This document shows positions 10,161-18,821 of a stretch of 64,000 nt of DNA, piece after piece. This DNA is from Neobacillus sp. YX16 (lineage in GTDB: Bacteria; Bacillota; Bacilli; Bacillales; Cytobacillaceae). The stretch spans positions 5,718,001 to 5,782,000 of the forward strand of contig NZ_CP126115.1 of the NCBI RefSeq assembly GCF_030123505.1. Reading direction: 5' to 3'. Position numbers and translations under genes: made by a program. The stretch's first letter is position 1. Each line of letters starts with the position of its first letter. The notes under the pieces are model-generated. The model had not been told where the DNA came from, searched no databases, and saw nothing but the letters and a program-made list of their open reading frames with translations.

Positions 10161-10208
10161 CGTATCCTGAATGAGCTTATTTAAGGAGACCGTAATAGGT
10201 CCGCCCTT

Positions 10209-10382
10209 TTAATCGCAGAAAGCAAATGCACCAATAATGATTAATAAAATAAACAACACGATTATAATGATAAAACTTTCGCAACCACGTGTTTGAACAC
10301 ATGGAGCCGCATAGCCGTAATGCATTGGAGGCTGGGGAAGTACATTAGCCCCCATAGTATGTGACGGAATCATATTATCCAT
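10209..10382 (-). CDS. YjcZ-family small sporulation protein
   Basis: 57 residues. The N-terminal half is rich in Pro, Met, Tyr and Gly (VLPQPPMHYGYAAP). A Cys-containing linker leads into a hydrophobic stretch (SFIIIIVLFILLIIIGAFAF), and the protein ends in CD. This is the signature of the small YjcZ/YczN proteins made by Bacillus during sporulation; their role is not established. The ATG has GGAAG about 9 nt upstream. Monocistronic, with repeats on both sides. Confidence 0.85.
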   Translation of the reverse strand: MDNMIPSHTMGANVLPQPPMHYGYAAPCVQTRGCESFIIIIVLFILLIIIGAFAFCD

Positions 10383-10846
10383 TGTAACACTTCCTTTCTT
10401 TTGCTTAGAGAGCTAGTATGCCAATACACTATATAATACACACGGAAAGGAAATTGGAGCCCATCTAGATAAAAAAATATGGGTTCATTATGCTATGAGC
10501 TCAAAGAATTACTTTTAATATCTGGAGCAATGGACTAACCAAATGGCTGAACCAATATAAACAAAAGCATAAATCAGTAATTCATTTACGCTTTTAAAAT
10601 ATTCGTTTTATTTCAGCACTTTGGAAAGCTACTGCAACAGTAGAATTCTCCTCTTTTCCCTGTTTTCAAAATCAATGGGCTGCCACATTTACTATATGTT
10701 TCTGTATTTCTGCTTGATCAAAAATGCCACGGCACATAAGAATTCCTCATTTCATGGAAATTTATTGTCGAGGATTAGACTCGTTTCTTATGTTAGGTTT
10801 CAGAACCTTTTATAAAGGGTTAGATTAATACAATTGTAGACTGGTT
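10383..10846. other. Gene-free stretch
   Basis: No credible gene. A degenerate TTCTTGTCGAGGAA-family copy lies at 10736-10782. A 64-codon frame crossing it lacks a ribosome-binding site. Confidence 0.4.
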
Positions 10847-10942
10847 ATGACAAAAATGGATTCAATCAATCGTTTGATTAGTTTTGGGATGAATACATTA
10901 GCAGCATGGATTTACTTCGAAAAAGAAGTGCGAACTATTTAT

Positions 10943-11000
10943 CTATCTAACAACCTATCAATCTTCGACAAAACTAGAGGAGTGACAGACACGGATATTA
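10943..11000 (+). repeat. CTATCAATCTTCGAC-family dispersed repeat (copy 1)
   Basis: It shares CCTATCAATCTTCGACAAAA and a GGAGTGAC...CACGGATATTAAA block with four other intergenic copies in the window, all in the same orientation. A 61-codon frame crosses it but has no ribosome-binding site. Confidence 0.7.
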
Positions 11001-11049
11001 AAGCGATTCAAGATTGGAACGAAAAAAATTAAGATAGGATAGTTAGGTA

Positions 11050-11079
11050 GCAGAGAGAGAAATTCCCTCTGCTTTTTTC
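11050..11079 (+). terminator. Plus-strand terminator
   Basis: GCAGAG/CTCTGC stem followed by six T. It lies just after a weak 61-codon frame that overlaps a dispersed repeat. Confidence 0.6.
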
Positions 11080-11139
11080 TATCGTTTTTTTTTTAATGTT
11101 TTGCCGTAGAGAACTCCGTTTATCCAAGTGAATGAACGA

Positions 11140-11166
11140 GAAAAAGCCATCTTCTTAAAGAAGATG
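11140..11166 (-). terminator. Minus-strand terminator after a tiny ORF
   Basis: CATCTTCTT/AAGAAGATG stem followed on the minus strand by GCTTTTTCTC. It sits 10 bp beyond the stop codon of the 18-codon frame described next. Confidence 0.6.
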
Positions 11167-11175
11167 ACTATGGTT

Positions 11176-11232
11176 CTACCATGTGCGATACCCTGGTGAC
11201 CCTGGAGGTGGATGCTGAATCATATCCCACAC
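11176..11232 (-). CDS. Possible 18-residue peptide
   Basis: A GTG-initiated frame encoding MWDMIQHPPPGSPGYRTW. TTGGAGGG lies 7 nt before the GTG, and a clear terminator lies 10 bp after the TAG. These two signals make such a short frame worth keeping. The peptide is rich in Pro, Gly and aromatic residues and has no secretion signal. I do not recognise it. An internal ATG would give 15 residues. Confidence 0.35.
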   Translation of the reverse strand: MWDMIQHPPPGSPGYRTW

Positions 11233-11336
11233 AGGGACGCCCTCCAAAATAAGTGATTTTTAACATAATAGTTGAATAGGCTTTGTTAGACGATTAAATA
11301 AGCATTAACTTATCTAACTCAATTAAGGGGGCAAAA

Positions 11337-11913
11337 ATGTTTGGGATAAATGCAGTTTTTTGGGGAATTCTTTGGGGTGTCATTAAATATCTGATAAATC
11401 GCGAAGCACAACCATTTTCTTATGATGACTATAATCGTATGTTAACATTGCCACTCATTTTAATGTTTGTTGGTTTTATTGGGATCCATACCTTAATTCT
11501 CAAACGGTTAACAAAAGTTGTTGTTATCGCAAGTTTTTGTAATCATTATTGGTTTGGGCTTATTACAGATAGGAAACATGTTAGAATTTTGGATTTATTT
11601 ATTGATGTCTCTAGATATTCCATACGCCTCATATAGAAACGGTAATAATGAGTTTGTTTGGATTGGATCAATTATCGGCTGGAGTATTTTTTGTTTGGCA
11701 CTGCTGCTCAATGCAATGACTTCTTTGATCATCGGCATTGTTTTTATAAAACGTAAAATAGCAAACTACTGGAATGTATTTCTACTCTTTTTCGGGACCG
11801 TTGGATTATTTTCGTTTGGTTATGAAATCTTTCTAGTTCCTTATGGGATTGGTTGGGTAATAATGGGTTGTTACTTGATTCTAAACAGCAGGGAAACACC
11901 TTATTGGAAATGA
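11337..11913 (+). pseudogene. Frameshifted multi-span membrane protein
   Basis: The first frame starts at an ATG with AAGGGGG upstream and encodes two hydrophobic helices (VFWGILWGVIKYL and LPLILMFVGFIGIHTLIL). It then runs into non-hydrophobic sequence. The next frame, open from about 11518, continues directly with LLSQVFVIIIGLGLLQIG and at least three more helices to residue-level continuity. Together they give one membrane protein of about 190 residues with a one-base shift near 11505-11530. Either the gene is inactivated or the base is a sequencing error. Family not recognised. Confidence 0.7.
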
Positions 11914-12389
11914 TATTGGGGCTGCTACAAAAAATGTAATGGGTATAGGTAGGGTATGCCCCCTTTTTAAAACCGAAGATCAGTTTTCCAAACGAACTCA
12001 AATCTTCCATTACTTTAATATATCTCTTTCCTTAAGTGCTACAAACACTTTTGAAAAACGAACTTTAGCCTTGTTTCAAGAGAATTTCTTGTCGAGGAAA
12101 ATCTTTGGTTTTTCTCAAACACTTCAAATCTATTCAGTAAAAATGGTTTTCTATAATCATCGACAGTGTTTACTATCACTTGTGATACGGTTCACCGTGA
12201 TGTAACAAAGTGAGGTTTAAAATTGAATGGTTATATTAATTCTGAAAATTTTTCCTTTGTGATTAGGTTAATTTATGCGGATTTTTTAAAATAGTTTTTT
12301 TACAATATTACAATTTCTGTCGAACCGAATTGGGCAATACTTCGTTACCTTTAACGAAAGACCATTCGGGAAAAAAGGAGATGTAGTGA
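11914..12389. other. Intergenic stretch with a dispersed repeat
   Basis: No credible gene on either strand. It contains a TTCTTGTCGAGGAA-family repeat at 12032-12105, then an AT-rich leader for the exported protein, with AAGGAG just before its start codon. Confidence 0.5.
12032..12105 (+). repeat. TTCTTGTCGAGGAA-family dispersed repeat (copy 2)
   Basis: The best partner of the copy at 9579-9650. Shared blocks include TTTTGAAAAACGAAC and TTTCTTGTCGAGGAAA, and weaker similarity continues downstream through TAAAAATGG. Confidence 0.6.
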
Positions 12390-12917
12390 ATGAAAAATCG
12401 TTTTACCTTTGTAACAATTATGTCATTAATTTCTATGTTTTTGTTTGGTGTGTCTGTACTTGCAGCAACTGATTTTACGCAATTCGGATTTGCTAAAGTT
12501 GTGGCTGAAAAGAAAATTGAAGCAGGTGAAGCTGCAAAAATTAGTCGTAGTGGGATAAAAATTGATATTCCAGAGGGGACATTTACGACTGATGTTATAT
12601 TTCAAGTACTTGAGGGGGATAACGATCACTTCCAGGCTCATGCTCCTGCCGGAGAAACTGTTATCATGAATTTTGCCTTTAGAATATTAGATGCAAAGAC
12701 AAATGAGATTATTGCCAAATTTAATAAACCAGTTATGTTTAGCTTTAAAGATAAGGATGTTAACCAAGGAAGCATTTACAATAATGTAAGTACGAACGGA
12801 AGTATTGTTCCAAATACAGTACCTGCTGTGATAGAAGGAAGGACATTGACACATCCTATTGGCGGTGCACCTGTTGGCTGGGTGATTACATCACCTACAA
12901 ATAGCATCAAAAAATAA
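12390..12917 (+). CDS. Exported protein, ZU5-like beta domain
   Basis: 175 residues with a clear signal peptide ending near VLAATDF (residue 26). The mature part contains IDIPEGTF and a run of beta strands resembling the ZU5-type folds of surface proteins, but this is similarity by eye and not a firm family call. Start ATG has AAAAAAGGAGATG upstream. It converges on the ECF sigma/anti-sigma pair and shares its terminator. It might belong to that sigma factor's envelope regulon; nothing in the sequence proves this. Confidence 0.75.
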   Translation: MKNRFTFVTIMSLISMFLFGVSVLAATDFTQFGFAKVVAEKKIEAGEAAKISRSGIKIDIPEGTFTTDVIFQVLEGDNDHFQAHAPAGETVIMNFAFRILDAKTNEIIAKFNKPVMFSFKDKDVNQGSIYNNVSTNGSIVPNTVPAVIEGRTLTHPIGGAPVGWVITSPTNSIKK

Positions 12918-12933
12918 TCCAAGACGATCATAC

Positions 12934-12974
12934 TAAAAAAATGCCCATGACTCATTTTCGTGAATCATGGGTAT
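12934..12974. terminator. Bidirectional terminator
   Basis: The stem TGCCCATGACTCA/TGAATCATGGGTA has two mismatches and lies between convergent genes. The T run is strong on the minus strand and weaker on the plus strand. Confidence 0.75.
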
Positions 12975-12980
12975 TTCCGT

Positions 12981-13736
12981 TTATGAACCTAGCACCTTTT
13001 TTCCGCGAGGCTGGGTACCATTGGCATCTGGTTCGAGCGAAACTCCGATTGCCTCAATAGCTGGGTCATGTTCATTTAACACATAGGCCAGGAAGCCGTT
13101 TCCATTTTTATCAACATGGAATGTTCCCGCACTCTTTCGTTGTCCACCATGGATTAGCCATACCTGGTAAGCCTCAGAACCTTTAGTAGCGGAAAGGCCT
13201 TGAAGCTTAAAAACGATCTGTTTTTGATCACCATGCATGTAAACCAAAGCATTTCCTTTGGCTGAATCTACGTTTGGGTCGGCTGATTTTAATGAATAAA
13301 CTTGAACCACATCAGTCGGGGACAATGTATTTTCTTTTACTTCCATCAACTCTTGCCTAAGCTGGAGATTATTCCAAATGACCCCTCCAAAAGATAAAAG
13401 AAAGGCAGCTGCTGCGACCCCATATAGGGATTTACGAATACGCCCGATAGGTTTAATCTGAGCCTTTTGGGTTTTCTCCATCTGATTGATAGTAAGAGAA
13501 TTGTCGGCTTCAAAAATAAAATTCATCACTTCTTCCTTTAAATCTGACGGTACCTCCACATCATTCATTTTAAAAGGGATCAATTTCCACGCCTCCTGCA
13601 TCTCTTGGACTTCCAAACGACATGACGAACAGTGTAAAAGGTGTTCCTCGAATAGAATCTTTTCTTCTTCCGTTATTTCTCCAAGTAAATAAGAGACTAT
13701 TTCATTGGAAAATGAACAGCTGTAATCGATCGTCAT
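12981..13736 (-). CDS. Membrane anti-sigma factor (zf-HC2 and RskA-type domains)
   Basis: 251 residues. The N-terminal zinc-binding anti-sigma domain shows H-x3-C-x2-C (EEHLLHCSSCRLEV, near residues 31-44). One membrane helix lies near residues 110-128 (SLYGVAAAAFLLSFGGVIW). The extracytoplasmic C-terminal part resembles RskA (VYSLKSADPN, YQVWLIHGGQRKSAGTF). It should hold the ECF sigma factor at the membrane until an envelope signal triggers release. Its start overlaps the sigma gene's stop as ATGA, so the pair is translationally coupled. Confidence 0.9.
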   Translation of the reverse strand: MTIDYSCSFSNEIVSYLLGEITEEEKILFEEHLLHCSSCRLEVQEMQEAWKLIPFKMNDVEVPSDLKEEVMNFIFEADNSLTINQMEKTQKAQIKPIGRIRKSLYGVAAAAFLLSFGGVIWNNLQLRQELMEVKENTLSPTDVVQVYSLKSADPNVDSAKGNALVYMHGDQKQIVFKLQGLSATKGSEAYQVWLIHGGQRKSAGTFHVDKNGNGFLAYVLNEHDPAIEAIGVSLEPDANGTQPRGKKVLGS

Positions 13737-14308
13737 TTATTCATTCCTCCCATCTCCGTTACCATGTGATTTCTTAAGATTTTAAGAGTCTGATGCAGCC
13801 GGCTTTTAATCGTGCCAAGTGGTTCCTGTTTCATTTCAGCTATTTCGCGAAGAGTATAGCCCTCCCAATACAGCCATTGAATAAGCTCGATTTGATTGTT
13901 TGAAAGATATTGATAAGTTTTTTGTATTTGTTCTCTAAGCAGCTTTCTTGAGACGATTTCAGCAGGATTATTGGATGGATTTCCTGGTATTTGCTCCAAT
14001 TGCTCCTGTTCGATTGCGACGAAGACATTTTCCCTTTTTTCCTTTCGATGATGGTCAATAGTGATATTTCTTGTAATCGTTAGCAGCCAATTCACAAACT
14101 GACCTTTCTCGGGGTTGTAGCCATTCTCAGTGGTCCATATCCGCATAAAGACAGCTTGTACGATGACTTTGGCTTTATCGGGATCCTTCGTCGAATTTAA
14201 ACTAAAGGAATATACAAGTTTAATATAACGATCATATAATTCTTCTAATGCAGGTCGGTATTTTTCTTTAATTAACTGCATCAATTCTGCATCACTCTTT
14301 TTTTGCAT
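13733..14308 (-). CDS. ECF-type RNA polymerase sigma factor
   Basis: 191 residues. Region 2 has LVYSFSLNSTKDPDKAK and a region-2.4-like segment FVNWLLTITRNITIDHHRK. Region 4 has LSNNQIELIQWLYWEGYTLREIA followed by LGTIKSRLHQTLKIL. No region 1.1 or 3, as expected for ECF sigmas. It precedes and overlaps its anti-sigma factor. These pairs usually autoregulate, but I could not pick out a matching promoter in the 350-bp leader. Confidence 0.93.
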   Translation of the reverse strand: MQKKSDAELMQLIKEKYRPALEELYDRYIKLVYSFSLNSTKDPDKAKVIVQAVFMRIWTTENGYNPEKGQFVNWLLTITRNITIDHHRKEKRENVFVAIEQEQLEQIPGNPSNNPAEIVSRKLLREQIQKTYQYLSNNQIELIQWLYWEGYTLREIAEMKQEPLGTIKSRLHQTLKILRNHMVTEMGGMNK

Positions 14309-14659
14309 AAAAAAGCAAACCCTCCTCGTTTTTTCTCTGATTCCTTTATATTTAAGAGCAACGAACAGAAAAGAAAATCAGTTTTGTATATTATAAACTT
14401 TTTAGGATAATGAATGGTGTAAGGTATATGACGGAACAACTCAAAAAGTTCAAATTGGTCTAAAATAGTATAAATTAAAAAAAGCAATTAATCTTTATTG
14501 GTTAATTCCTTTTTTTCCAATAAAAGTTCATCATATTGTCCCTTCGTAATAATCTAACAAACATTAATGTTCATAAAGCAGGGGAGTATCGCCTGTGTAT
14601 ATTTAATTAAATAATAACTGCTTCACGGATTCCTGATTTTTTTCACTTTTAAGAAGAAT
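14309..14659. other. Leader region of the ECF sigma gene
   Basis: An AT-rich 350-bp gap without a gene. It should hold the promoter of the minus-strand sigma/anti-sigma operon. I see no riboswitch or repeat in it. Confidence 0.4.
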
Positions 14660-14850
14660 TTTTTTGTATATATTGGACATATAATAAATAAGAGAAGTGC
14701 TCCTAACACTTCTCCCCTCAACCTATACCATCAGGGTGATGGTTGGTAAAGTAGGTTATTTGTGCGAACCACCCTTTTGCTAACTGCGTAGGGTGGTTTT
14801 CTCGTTTTCTAGTATTTTTTTCCGAAAGAAATGAGCGCTTTTTCTAGTAA
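14660..14850. pseudogene. Degraded copy of the toxin/antisense-RNA module
   Basis: Over about 150 bp this parallels the module at 61290-61525. Shared parts are a plus-strand TATAAT (14680-14685), a GAGAAGTG/CACTTCTC hairpin (14691-14714) and an AACCACCC/GGGTGGTT hairpin (14767-14798). The minus-strand coding part keeps HFFRKKILENEKTT, then a premature TAG where the intact copy has RRRKQKGGSHK, and all sequence 5' of this is lost. The toxin is therefore dead, but the plus-strand RNA promoter and both hairpins survive. Confidence 0.65.
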
Positions 14851-14858
14851 AATAATGC

Positions 14859-14906
14859 CCTATCAATCTTCGACTAATATCGTGCGGTGTGAAGGCACCG
14901 GAATTA
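14859..14906 (+). repeat. CTATCAATCTTCGAC-family dispersed repeat (copy 2)
   Basis: A diverged copy with CCTATCAATCTTCGACTA and GGCACCGGAATTAAA, between the toxin relic and the aldolase start codon. Confidence 0.5.
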
Positions 14907-14923
14907 AAAAAAGGAGCGAAAGT

Positions 14924-16111
14924 ATGCGAGATTATCAATATTATAAAAGTGCATTACAAGGGATTCCTTTGCCGTATGCCTTTTTAGATAGGGATGTCTT
15001 GAATGAAAATATTCATGATATTCTTTCCCGCAGTAAAGGAAAATCGATTCGGCTTGCTAGCAAATCGATTCGAAGTATAGGTATTTTGCGTTATATCTTT
15101 CAAGCAAGTCCTCAATTTCAAGGCATTATGTGTTATTCACCTTGGGAAGCTATCTACCTCGCAAAGCAAGGGTTTCAGGATTTGCTGCTGGGCTATCCGG
15201 TATGGGATACTACTGCAATCGTTGCTGTAACTAGTAAGCTCAAGGAAGATTCCCCTATTACATTCATGGTAGATTGTCTTGATCATGTTAAGCATATTGA
15301 AGGAATTGCTGAAAAAGAGGACGTTCTAATCCCTCTTTGTGTTGATCTTGATATGTCTTCTACTATGTTTGGGCTGCACTTTGGAGTACACCGCTCTCCC
15401 CTTCGTACAACGGTTCAAGCCTTAGAGGTTTTCAAATACATTGCTTCTTCACGCTATGTGTACCTTGATGGCATTATGGGATACGAGGCTCAAATTGCTG
15501 GTCTTGGCGATCGATATCCTTCTCAAACTTTAAAAAATAAGATTGTCCGTTTTTTAAAAGAGCGTTCGATCCATGAGGTTGTGCAAAGACGATCAGACAT
15601 TGTTAGAGAAGTCCGTTCATTAGGAATTCCTTACCGCTTTATCAATGGAGGTGGAACAGGAAGCCTTCGCACTACAACTTCTGAGGAAGCCGTTACGGAG
15701 GTTACCGTTGGTTCAGGATTTTATGCACCAGGCTTGTTTGACAACTATCAGGATTTCCGTTATCAGCCTGCATTAGGATTTGCGATTGAAATTGTACGAA
15801 TCCCTGCACCTTCCATCTATACTTGCTTAGGAGGAGGCTATGTGGCATCGGGCGCCACAGGAAACGATAAGCTGCCAAAACCCTATCTTCCGCAAGAGGC
15901 TACCCTATTAAAAAACGAAGGAGCTGGAGAAGTACAAACTCCTATTATGTATAAAGGGGAGGAATCATTACAACTTGGGGATCCCATATTTATGCGTCAC
16001 AGTAAAGCAGGAGAATTATGCGAACGGTTTACTCATCTTTTGATCGTTTCAGAGGGCAAGGTTATGGATAAAGTAACCACATATCGGGGGGATGGAGCAT
16101 GCTTTCTGTAA
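14924..16111 (+). CDS. PLP-dependent amino acid deaminase/aldolase (alanine-racemase fold, D-threonine aldolase-like)
   Basis: 395 residues from the ATG at 14924, which has AAAAAGGAG at the right spacing. A longer frame from 14831 reads through a repeat and the toxin relic and is not credible. The N-terminal alanine-racemase-like barrel has a PLP-lysine candidate in RLASKSIRS (near residue 48). The Gly-rich segment NGGGTGS (near 247) fits phosphate binding. The C-terminal part ends with metal-site-like His and Cys residues typical of D-threonine-aldolase relatives. It overlaps the FAD oxidase by 13 nt, so they form an operon. The physiological substrate is unknown. Confidence 0.85.
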   Translation: MRDYQYYKSALQGIPLPYAFLDRDVLNENIHDILSRSKGKSIRLASKSIRSIGILRYIFQASPQFQGIMCYSPWEAIYLAKQGFQDLLLGYPVWDTTAIVAVTSKLKEDSPITFMVDCLDHVKHIEGIAEKEDVLIPLCVDLDMSSTMFGLHFGVHRSPLRTTVQALEVFKYIASSRYVYLDGIMGYEAQIAGLGDRYPSQTLKNKIVRFLKERSIHEVVQRRSDIVREVRSLGIPYRFINGGGTGSLRTTTSEEAVTEVTVGSGFYAPGLFDNYQDFRYQPALGFAIEIVRIPAPSIYTCLGGGYVASGATGNDKLPKPYLPQEATLLKNEGAGEVQTPIMYKGEESLQLGDPIFMRHSKAGELCERFTHLLIVSEGKVMDKVTTYRGDGACFL

Positions 16112-17412
16112 CGGAAGAAAAAGCGAAAGAATGGACCAATTGGTCAGGTTCCGTAAAAAGTTACCCTGCTTCCATTTTGTTTCCAAGCAGTATCCAAGAA
16201 GTAGTTGAGATTGTAAAAGCAGCCTCTCAACAAAACAAAAAAATTCGTGTCGTCGGCGCAGGGCATTCCTTTACAAGGCTAGTACAAACAAATGAAATCC
16301 TTATTTCATTAGAAAATCTGCATGGAGTAGAAAAGCTAGATAAAGAAAAGGGCCTTGCTGAAGTATGGGCAGGAACGAACCTTAAGGAACTCGGGGAAGC
16401 CCTATATGAGCTCGGTGTATCACAAGAAAACCTTGGAGACATCAATTCACAATCTATCGCAGGGGCCATTAGTACAGGAACGCATGGCACGGGTATCGCA
16501 TTTGGCAGCATTTCTACACAAGTCGCAGCCATTACTGCAGTCAACGCTTCAGGAGAAGTTCTAGATTGTTCAGATGAAGAAAACCCCAACCTATTTAAGG
16601 CATTTCAAGTATCCTTAGGGACGCTTGGAATTATCGTTAAAGTAACATTACGAGTCGTTCCAAAGCTCCACCTTTCCTACAAATGCTACCGCACGAAACT
16701 AACAGATTGCTTAGAACGTCTTGTTCCATTAAAGCAAGAAAACCGCCACTTTGAATTTTATTGGTTCCCCTATACCGATACAGTACAAGTTAAGCTAATG
16801 AATAAAACAAACGAAGCATCATTTAAGAATAATAAGTGGAGTGAATGGAAAAAGCTAGCTCTTGAGAATGGGATATACTGGTTGCTGTCAGAAGTATGCC
16901 GCTTACTGCCATCAATGAGTAAAACGATTAGCCGAATCTCGGCAATTGGTGTGCCAAGTATCGAAGAAAGCGGTCCAAGTCATTTGTTATTTGCCACTCC
17001 ACGTCTCGTTCGTTTCAACGAGATGGAATACAGCATACCTGCAGAACATTTAAGGGCCGCATTGGAAGAAATGAAAAAATGTATCGAAACACATCAATTT
17101 GCTGTCCATTTCCCAATTGAATGTCGTTACGTAAAACGAGATGATATTTGGCTAAGTCCAGCAAATGAACGAGACTCTGCTTACATTGCTGTCCATATGT
17201 ATAAGGGAATGTCTCATGAAGAATATTTTTACCATATCGAAAAAATTCTACAAAAATACGAAGGCCGTCCACACTGGGGAAAAATCCACACAATGACACC
17301 TGAACAATTACAAAAAATATACCCAAAATGGAATACCTTCCTTCATATACGAGAAGAACTTGATCCTGCTGGCTTGTTCTTAAATGACTACTTGTGCAGC
17401 TTATTGGCGTAA
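16099..17412 (+). CDS. FAD-dependent D-arabinono-1,4-lactone oxidase family protein
   Basis: 437 residues. The N-terminal FAD-binding (PCMH-type) domain shows VVGAGHSFTRL (near 51-61), a flavin-attachment-type motif, and ISTGTHGTGIAFGS. The C-terminal ALO-type domain ends with KWNTFLHIREELDPAGLFLN. The family oxidises aldonolactones or sugar alcohols with O2. A GGGGGATGGAGC site inside the end of the aldolase gene precedes the ATG. Coupling to a PLP aldolase suggests joint catabolism of a hydroxylated substrate, which is inference. Confidence 0.9.
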   Translation: MLSVTEEKAKEWTNWSGSVKSYPASILFPSSIQEVVEIVKAASQQNKKIRVVGAGHSFTRLVQTNEILISLENLHGVEKLDKEKGLAEVWAGTNLKELGEALYELGVSQENLGDINSQSIAGAISTGTHGTGIAFGSISTQVAAITAVNASGEVLDCSDEENPNLFKAFQVSLGTLGIIVKVTLRVVPKLHLSYKCYRTKLTDCLERLVPLKQENRHFEFYWFPYTDTVQVKLMNKTNEASFKNNKWSEWKKLALENGIYWLLSEVCRLLPSMSKTISRISAIGVPSIEESGPSHLLFATPRLVRFNEMEYSIPAEHLRAALEEMKKCIETHQFAVHFPIECRYVKRDDIWLSPANERDSAYIAVHMYKGMSHEEYFYHIEKILQKYEGRPHWGKIHTMTPEQLQKIYPKWNTFLHIREELDPAGLFLNDYLCSLLA

Positions 17413-17545
17413 TAATGAGCAATGAAAAGAAAAGCTACAATATGTCTCCATTCTTGTTACTTTGGTGTAATTTTTCAAAAATGACACCCATGATAGTGCT
17501 TTCATGGACGAACAATATAGAAATCGAAGATAGGAGGCAGTAAAT

Positions 17546-17716
17546 ATGTCATTAAAATCTAAGATTCTATACAGTTGGCATGAATTAAGAAAGAACTATC
17601 ATTTGGAGTTACTTAATAGTTGTCTCGATCATAAAACAAAAGATAAGTTAAAAAGTAAATATGAATATCATAAGAAGAAAGTTAACCAATTAATATCTAT
17701 TAAAGCATCTTCATAG
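17546..17716 (+). CDS. Small charged helical protein, 56 residues
   Basis: An ATG frame with an excellent TAGGAGG site. The product (MSLKSKILYSWHELRKNYH...) is rich in Lys, Tyr, His and Leu and is predicted to be all-helical, with no signal peptide or membrane helix. The terminator overlaps the stop codon. I do not recognise the family. Confidence 0.7.
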   Translation: MSLKSKILYSWHELRKNYHLELLNSCLDHKTKDKLKSKYEYHKKKVNQLISIKASS

Positions 17717-17726
17717 GTGCTTTTTT
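17702..17726 (+). terminator. Terminator overlapping the stop codon of the 56-residue protein gene
   Basis: AAAGCA/TGCTTT stem running into a T tract. The TAG stop lies inside the loop. Confidence 0.65.
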
Positions 17727-17903
17727 GATTTCGTCTTAGGAGAAATGCACGTCCTTTTTGGCGGAAAGTCCTTAGAAATCACTACCTATTAGGAATAGTA
17801 TTCTCCCAAAACAGACTTCGAAACCCCAGTAACCATCTCGCAAGGCCTGCTATGAAGCAACAAGCTATGGAAAGACCACTCCAAAGCTTCACTTCTACTA
17901 TAT

Positions 17904-17945
17904 AAAAAATGGTAGTGCTAACCAATGCCTTGGTCCGCACTACCA
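17904..17945 (-). terminator. Terminator of the 53-residue protein gene
   Basis: GGTAGTGC/GCACTACC outer stem with an inner ACCAA/TTGGT stem, followed on the minus strand by six T. The stretch 17727-17903 before it holds only a weak minus-strand frame with no ribosome-binding site. Confidence 0.7.
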
Positions 17946-18009
17946 ATCTTAGTATGTTTTTATTATTTGAACCTATTTACTATACTAGGCACCAGAACTC
18001 TAAAACAAG

Positions 18010-18171
18010 TTATCTTGCTGTAACATCCTTTACGGCATTGGAAATACGGTCAACTGCTGCTTTTCCAACAACTTCAACAGTATCAATAACATTTTTTGCT
18101 GCATCGCCTGTTGCTTCAACCCCACGTTTTGTCATGTTGCGTCCCCGATCAATGGCATTTTGGTCAGTCAT
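18010..18171 (-). CDS. Small amphipathic protein, 53 residues
   Basis: The ATG has a near-perfect AAGGAGG. The product (MTDQNAIDRGRNMTKRGVEA...) has alternating Val, Ala and charged residues, giving an amphipathic helix (ATGDAAKNVIDTVEVVGKA). The style resembles small Bacillus stress or sporulation proteins of unknown role. It has its own terminator. Confidence 0.75.
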   Translation of the reverse strand: MTDQNAIDRGRNMTKRGVEATGDAAKNVIDTVEVVGKAAVDRISNAVKDVTAR

Positions 18172-18341
18172 TCGTTAATCCTCCTTAAGAAAGTATCGAT
18201 TCTAGTTTTAGAAATTGTTATTTTTTTATTCATGCTGAACTTGATAAATTGAAGGATTTCTGACAACGCCTCTTGAATATAAGGAGTAAATTACTATTTT
18301 TAAATCTATATGAAAAAAACAATTTTGAGAGGAGCAAGAAA

Positions 18342-18821
18342 TTGAATAACATAGATCAACGTTTACAAGATTTAGGTATCGAATTACAGGAAGCAACTGG
18401 ACCAATTTACCATTATGTACCAGTAATGATTCATCAAGGTGTAGCTTACATTAGTGGACAAGTACCTAGAATAAATGGAGAAGTTCCTTTTCAAGGTAAA
18501 GTAGGTAGAGAGGTTACGATTGAACAAGCTCAGGAACTAGCAGAGATGTGTGTGCTAAAAGGGCTTAGCAGTTTAAAAGCTGCAATTGGCAGCCTTGACA
18601 AGGTTGAACAAGTATTAAAAGTAACAGGCTATGTTCAGACTGCACCTGGTTTTTTTGAACCATCAAAAGTTCTTGATGCTGCTTCTGAATTATTATATAA
18701 GATTTTTGGCAAGAAAGGACATCATGCTCGTACAGCTGTTGGAGTAGCGGAACTCCCTAGTAATACTCCGATTGAGATTGATTTTATCATTGCAGTAAAA
18801 CACGAGGATAGAACCAGATGA
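18342..18821 (+). CDS. RidA/YjgF-family protein
   Basis: 159 residues from a TTG at 18342 preceded by GAGAGGAG. The earlier in-frame TTG at 18273 would add 23 residues that do not belong to the family. RidA-type enzymes hydrolyse reactive enamine/imine intermediates from PLP enzymes. The core is visible: AYISGQVPRINGE, then VEQVLKVTGYVQT and a C-terminal ARTAVGVAELPSNTPIEIDF carrying the conserved Arg. It is slightly longer than classic RidA (about 125-130 residues) and matches the longer YjgF-like-1 subgroup. Confidence 0.9.
   Translation: MNNIDQRLQDLGIELQEATGPIYHYVPVMIHQGVAYISGQVPRINGEVPFQGKVGREVTIEQAQELAEMCVLKGLSSLKAAIGSLDKVEQVLKVTGYVQTAPGFFEPSKVLDAASELLYKIFGKKGHHARTAVGVAELPSNTPIEIDFIIAVKHEDRTR

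Noticed and set aside
10847..11032. 61-codon plus-strand frame followed by a terminator
   Set aside because: It has no ribosome-binding site, and its second half is the CTATCAATCTTCGAC repeat, which does not stay open in the other copies.
14831..14923. N-terminal extension of the PLP aldolase
   Set aside because: The extra 31 codons are the toxin relic and a dispersed repeat. The ATG at 14924 has a good ribosome-binding site and fits the family length.
17750..17890. Minus-strand frame with a membrane-like segment (LWSGLSIACCFIAGLARWLL)
   Set aside because: No ribosome-binding site or credible start; it may be a relic but cannot be supported.
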